Below are positions 19,998-22,232 of a stretch of DNA of 22,232 nucleotides, one piece after another. The DNA comes from CAYRGG01 sp964423745 (GTDB lineage Bacteria > Pseudomonadota > Gammaproteobacteria > Competibacterales > Competibacteraceae): contig CAYRGG010000059.1 of the NCBI GenBank assembly GCA_964423745.1, forward strand, positions 1 through 22,232, read 5' to 3'. The translations under genes were made by a program, and so were the position numbers. Each line of letters begins with the position of its first letter. Position 1 is the stretch's first letter. The notes beneath the pieces are model-generated. The model was given only the letters and a program-made list of their open reading frames with translations. It did not search any database and was not told the DNA's origin.

Positions 19998-21593
19998 ATG
20001 AAATCCAAAAACCCTATAAACAAACGCCTTACTCCCCCTGCTTTACCCCGCCGCCGTTTTGTGCAGGCGGCGGGAGCAGGTCTGTTTGTCACCGGCATCA
20101 ACGCAGCCCTGCCGCTCCCGGCCTGGGCGCGAACCGCTTCCAATGGTTTAAGCGAATACGAAGCTAAAAACCGTTATGACCTGACCATCGCTTATTCACC
20201 CATCACCATTGATGGACGCGAAGCCATGTCCACTGGCATCAACGGCACGGTGCCGGGACCCCTGGTGCGGCTGCGCGAAGGCGAGCGGGTGCGCCTAAAT
20301 GTCACCAACCGGCTTATGGACACCCAGCACGCTTCCATCCACTGGCACGGTATTTTGGTGCCATTTCGCATGGATGGAGTACCAGGCGTGAATTTCGACG
20401 GCATCCAACCCGGTGAAACTTACGAATATCATTACCCGGTGAAGCAAGCAGGCACCTACTGGTATCACAGCCATTCCGCTTTTCAGGAACAAACCGGCAC
20501 CTATGGTCCGCTGATCATAGATCCAAAAGACGGCGAACCCTTTCATTTTGACCGGGAGCATGTGATCGTGCTGTCGGATTGGTCCTTCGAGCATCCGGAA
20601 GCTATTTTCCGTAACCTGCATAAAATTGAAGGCTATTACAATTTCCAAAAACGCACCATTTTTGATCTGTTTGACAACATGGAAGAAAAGGGCGCGANNN
20701 NNNNNNNNNNNNNNNNNNNNNNNNNNNNNNNNNNNNNNNNNNNNNNNNNNNNNNNNNNNNNNNNNNNNNNNNNNNNNNNNNNNNNNNNNNNNNNNNNGGT
20801 GCGCCCCCGGGAGGACAAACCCTTCACCATCTTCGCCGAGGCCCTGAACCGTAGCGGTTACGCCCGCGGCACTTTGGCGCCGGCGCCTAACATGGCAGCG
20901 GCTGTTCCGTCGCTGCGCCTACGTCCGGTACGGGATCTGGAAGATATTGGTATGGGCATGATGGACGACATGCTGTTCGGCGGCATGGACCACGCTAAGA
21001 TGATGGATATGAAACAGGACAATAGCCCCAAACCACGCCAAGCTCCAGACGTGCCGGGCCCCAACGGTCCAACGCCTTTTCAACCCCAAGAGGGTGATCC
21101 AGAAGTGGCCATGGTGATTTCTAACCCCCAATACCGTCTCAATGAACCAGGCATCGGTCTTGGCGATGACGGCTGGCGGGTGCTCACTTACGCTGATCTC
21201 AAAAATGCCGAACCACAACCTTATTCTCCCCGCGTGGAGCGGGAGATGACCATCAATATTACCGCCAATATGGAACGCTATATGTTCGCCTTTGACGGTA
21301 AAAAATTCAGCGACCAGCCAGGCCCGTACTTTTTCCGCTATAACGAGCGACTGCGGCTGTTTTTAGTCAATCACACCATGATGGAGCACCCTATTCACCT
21401 TCATGGTATGTGGATGCAGCTGGAAAACGGTTATGACCACGATGAAATACCCTTTAAACATACCGTTTTGGTGAAACCGGGTGAGAAACTCTCCGCCTTG
21501 ATTACACCCATCGAAAAAGGCGATTGGGCATTTCACTGTCACCTGCTCTACCACATGGAAGCAGGCATGTTCCAGGTTGTACGGGTCGCTTAG
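19998..21593 (+). CDS. copA: Multicopper oxidase CopA/PcoA, Tat-exported (interrupted by an N gap)
   Basis: The periplasmic oxidase converts Cu+ to Cu2+ and takes part in copper tolerance. The start at 19998 follows GGAGG; residues 1-44 are a Tat signal with RRRFVQAAGAG and a cleavable hydrophobic core. The first copper motifs are 'SIHWHGILVPF' (about 114) and 'WYHSHSAFQEQ' (about 154), the last are 'HPIHLHGMWM' and 'HCHLLYHMEAGMF'. A Met-rich segment 'IGMGMMDDMLFGGMDHAKMMDM' lies between. The 100 N keep the frame; if the 304-base section found in the chimeric ORF at 18388-18691 belongs here, the full protein has about 599 residues from this start. It is followed after 11 bases by copB. Confidence 0.9.
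   Translation: MKSKNPINKRLTPPALPRRRFVQAAGAGLFVTGINAALPLPAWARTASNGLSEYEAKNRYDLTIAYSPITIDGREAMSTGINGTVPGPLVRLREGERVRLNVTNRLMDTQHASIHWHGILVPFRMDGVPGVNFDGIQPGETYEYHYPVKQAGTYWYHSHSAFQEQTGTYGPLIIDPKDGEPFHFDREHVIVLSDWSFEHPEAIFRNLHKIEGYYNFQKRTIFDLFDNMEEKGAXXXXXXXXXXXXXXXXXXXXXXXXXXXXXXXXXXVRPREDKPFTIFAEALNRSGYARGTLAPAPNMAAAVPSLRLRPVRDLEDIGMGMMDDMLFGGMDHAKMMDMKQDNSPKPRQAPDVPGPNGPTPFQPQEGDPEVAMVISNPQYRLNEPGIGLGDDGWRVLTYADLKNAEPQPYSPRVEREMTINITANMERYMFAFDGKKFSDQPGPYFFRYNERLRLFLVNHTMMEHPIHLHGMWMQLENGYDHDEIPFKHTVLVKPGEKLSALITPIEKGDWAFHCHLLYHMEAGMFQVVRVA
20698..20797. other. Scaffold gap of exactly 100 N inside copA
   Basis: One hundred N stand for a piece of unknown length. The flanking 55 bases on each side are identical to 18333-18387 and 18692-18746, and in that other copy they are 304 bases apart. 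The gap and the true 304 bases both leave remainder 1 modulo 3, so the frame agrees by chance. Confidence 0.95.
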
Positions 21594-21604
21594 GGGAGAT
21601 TACT

Positions 21605-22232
21605 ATGAAAAAAACTATGTTTACACCATTGGCGATGTCACTGCTATTGGCTGATCCTGTCTGGGCACAACATCCAGAACATCATGTACCAAACGATCCC
21701 AATGAGGTCGAACCCTATGAGCGGGGCTACCCGGCCGATTATGTGGATATGGAAACGAATCCAGAAGTCACCGAAGGTATTCAGAAATACGCCATCGATG
21801 AACCCGGTGACACACCGACGAATTTTGGCGTTCAACCGGTTCATGACAATGAAATCTTTGCCTTTCTCTATGTGGATCGATTAGAAGAGCGTTTTCAAAA
21901 GAACGCGGATGTGTTGCTGTGGGATGCCACCGGTTGGGTCGGCAACGACTACCATAAACTCTTCCTCGAAACCGAAGGCGAATACAACACCAGCGAGGGG
22001 GATTTTGAAGAGTCCCGCAATGAACTCCTGTACGGTTATACGATTGCCCCATTTTGGACGCTTCAAGGGGGTTACCGCCATGATTTTATCAACAATAAAG
22101 ATGATCGTGATTTTGCTGTCTTCAGTGTGCAAGGCATGACACCCTTCCAGTTTGAAGTGGATGCCGCCTCCTATATAAGCGATGAAGGCGATATTTCCGC
22201 CCTTATAGAAGCGGAATATAGTTTTCGATTGA
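21605..22232 (+). CDS. copB: Copper resistance protein B (CopB/PcoB family), partial
   Basis: The outer-membrane protein works with CopA in copper tolerance (PF05275). The frame from ATG 21605 stays open to the window end (209 codons shown) with no stop in frame, so the gene continues outside. It has a signal peptide (to about residue 22, 'LLLADPVWA'), a linker rich in His, Glu and Pro, and the family core 'DNEIFAFLYVDRLEERF', 'LLWDATGWVGNDYHKLFLETEGE' and 'LLYGYTIAPFWTLQGGYRHDF', which form the barrel strands. It starts 11 bases after the copA stop with GGGGAG as ribosome site; the two are an operon. Confidence 0.9.
   Translation, partial: MKKTMFTPLAMSLLLADPVWAQHPEHHVPNDPNEVEPYERGYPADYVDMETNPEVTEGIQKYAIDEPGDTPTNFGVQPVHDNEIFAFLYVDRLEERFQKNADVLLWDATGWVGNDYHKLFLETEGEYNTSEGDFEESRNELLYGYTIAPFWTLQGGYRHDFINNKDDRDFAVFSVQGMTPFQFEVDAASYISDEGDISALIEAEYSFRL

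Overview
The window is a piece of a gammaproteobacterial chromosome, probably from a draft or metagenome assembly because it contains a run of 100 N. I cannot name the genus. Coding density, family content (KefB/C-type antiporter, RecJ, PsiE, Tat-exported CopA, CopB) and moderate GC fit a free-living, possibly aquatic gammaproteobacterium. The left part (about 1-6225) is housekeeping: a small hypothetical, a thioesterase, a PsiE-like membrane protein, a NUDIX hydrolase, a K+/H+ antiporter-like protein and RecJ.

From about 6310 to 8190 lies a short accessory stretch of toxin-antitoxin units: relBE-like on the minus strand, ccdAB on the plus strand, then a PIN-domain toxin without a visible antitoxin. 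Imperfect palindromes laid out like integron attC sites separate the units. No integrase is in view, so this looks like an integron-type cassette cluster lacking an integrase.

From about 8230 to the right end is a copper/heavy-metal island. On the minus strand it holds a small exported protein, a bufferin-like DUF2282 protein with four Cys, and a DUF411 protein. On the plus strand it holds an APC permease, a CopB-type P1B-ATPase, an archaeal-type (type II) GAPDH, a membrane protein of unknown function, a small repeat protein, a Met/His-rich exported protein, a DUF2933 protein, an isoprenylcysteine methyltransferase-like protein, a chimeric copA fragment, a second repeat protein, the Tat-exported multicopper oxidase CopA and the start of the outer-membrane protein CopB. 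A SHOCT-domain protein lies on the minus strand between the two copA regions.

The most interesting signal is regulatory. Three places in the island carry near-identical sigma-54-type -24/-12 elements (TGGCAY-NNCTT-RTGCW), and a fourth, weaker one lies on the minus strand. Four copies of a 17-bp inverted repeat close to TTAAACGnnnCGTTAAA lie upstream; in three cases one lies about 94-104 bp from the -24 element. Two of these promoters drive small paralogous proteins built from a 16-residue repeat (FNDRGIxWxxAAPTGS-like), and one drives the APC permease. Together they look like an undescribed sigma-54/enhancer regulon embedded in a copper-resistance island.

The copA region also carries an assembly signature. 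A 414-bp internal copA segment sits inside a short chimeric ORF, and the corresponding place in the full copA is the N gap, flanked on both sides by exactly 55 bp of identity.
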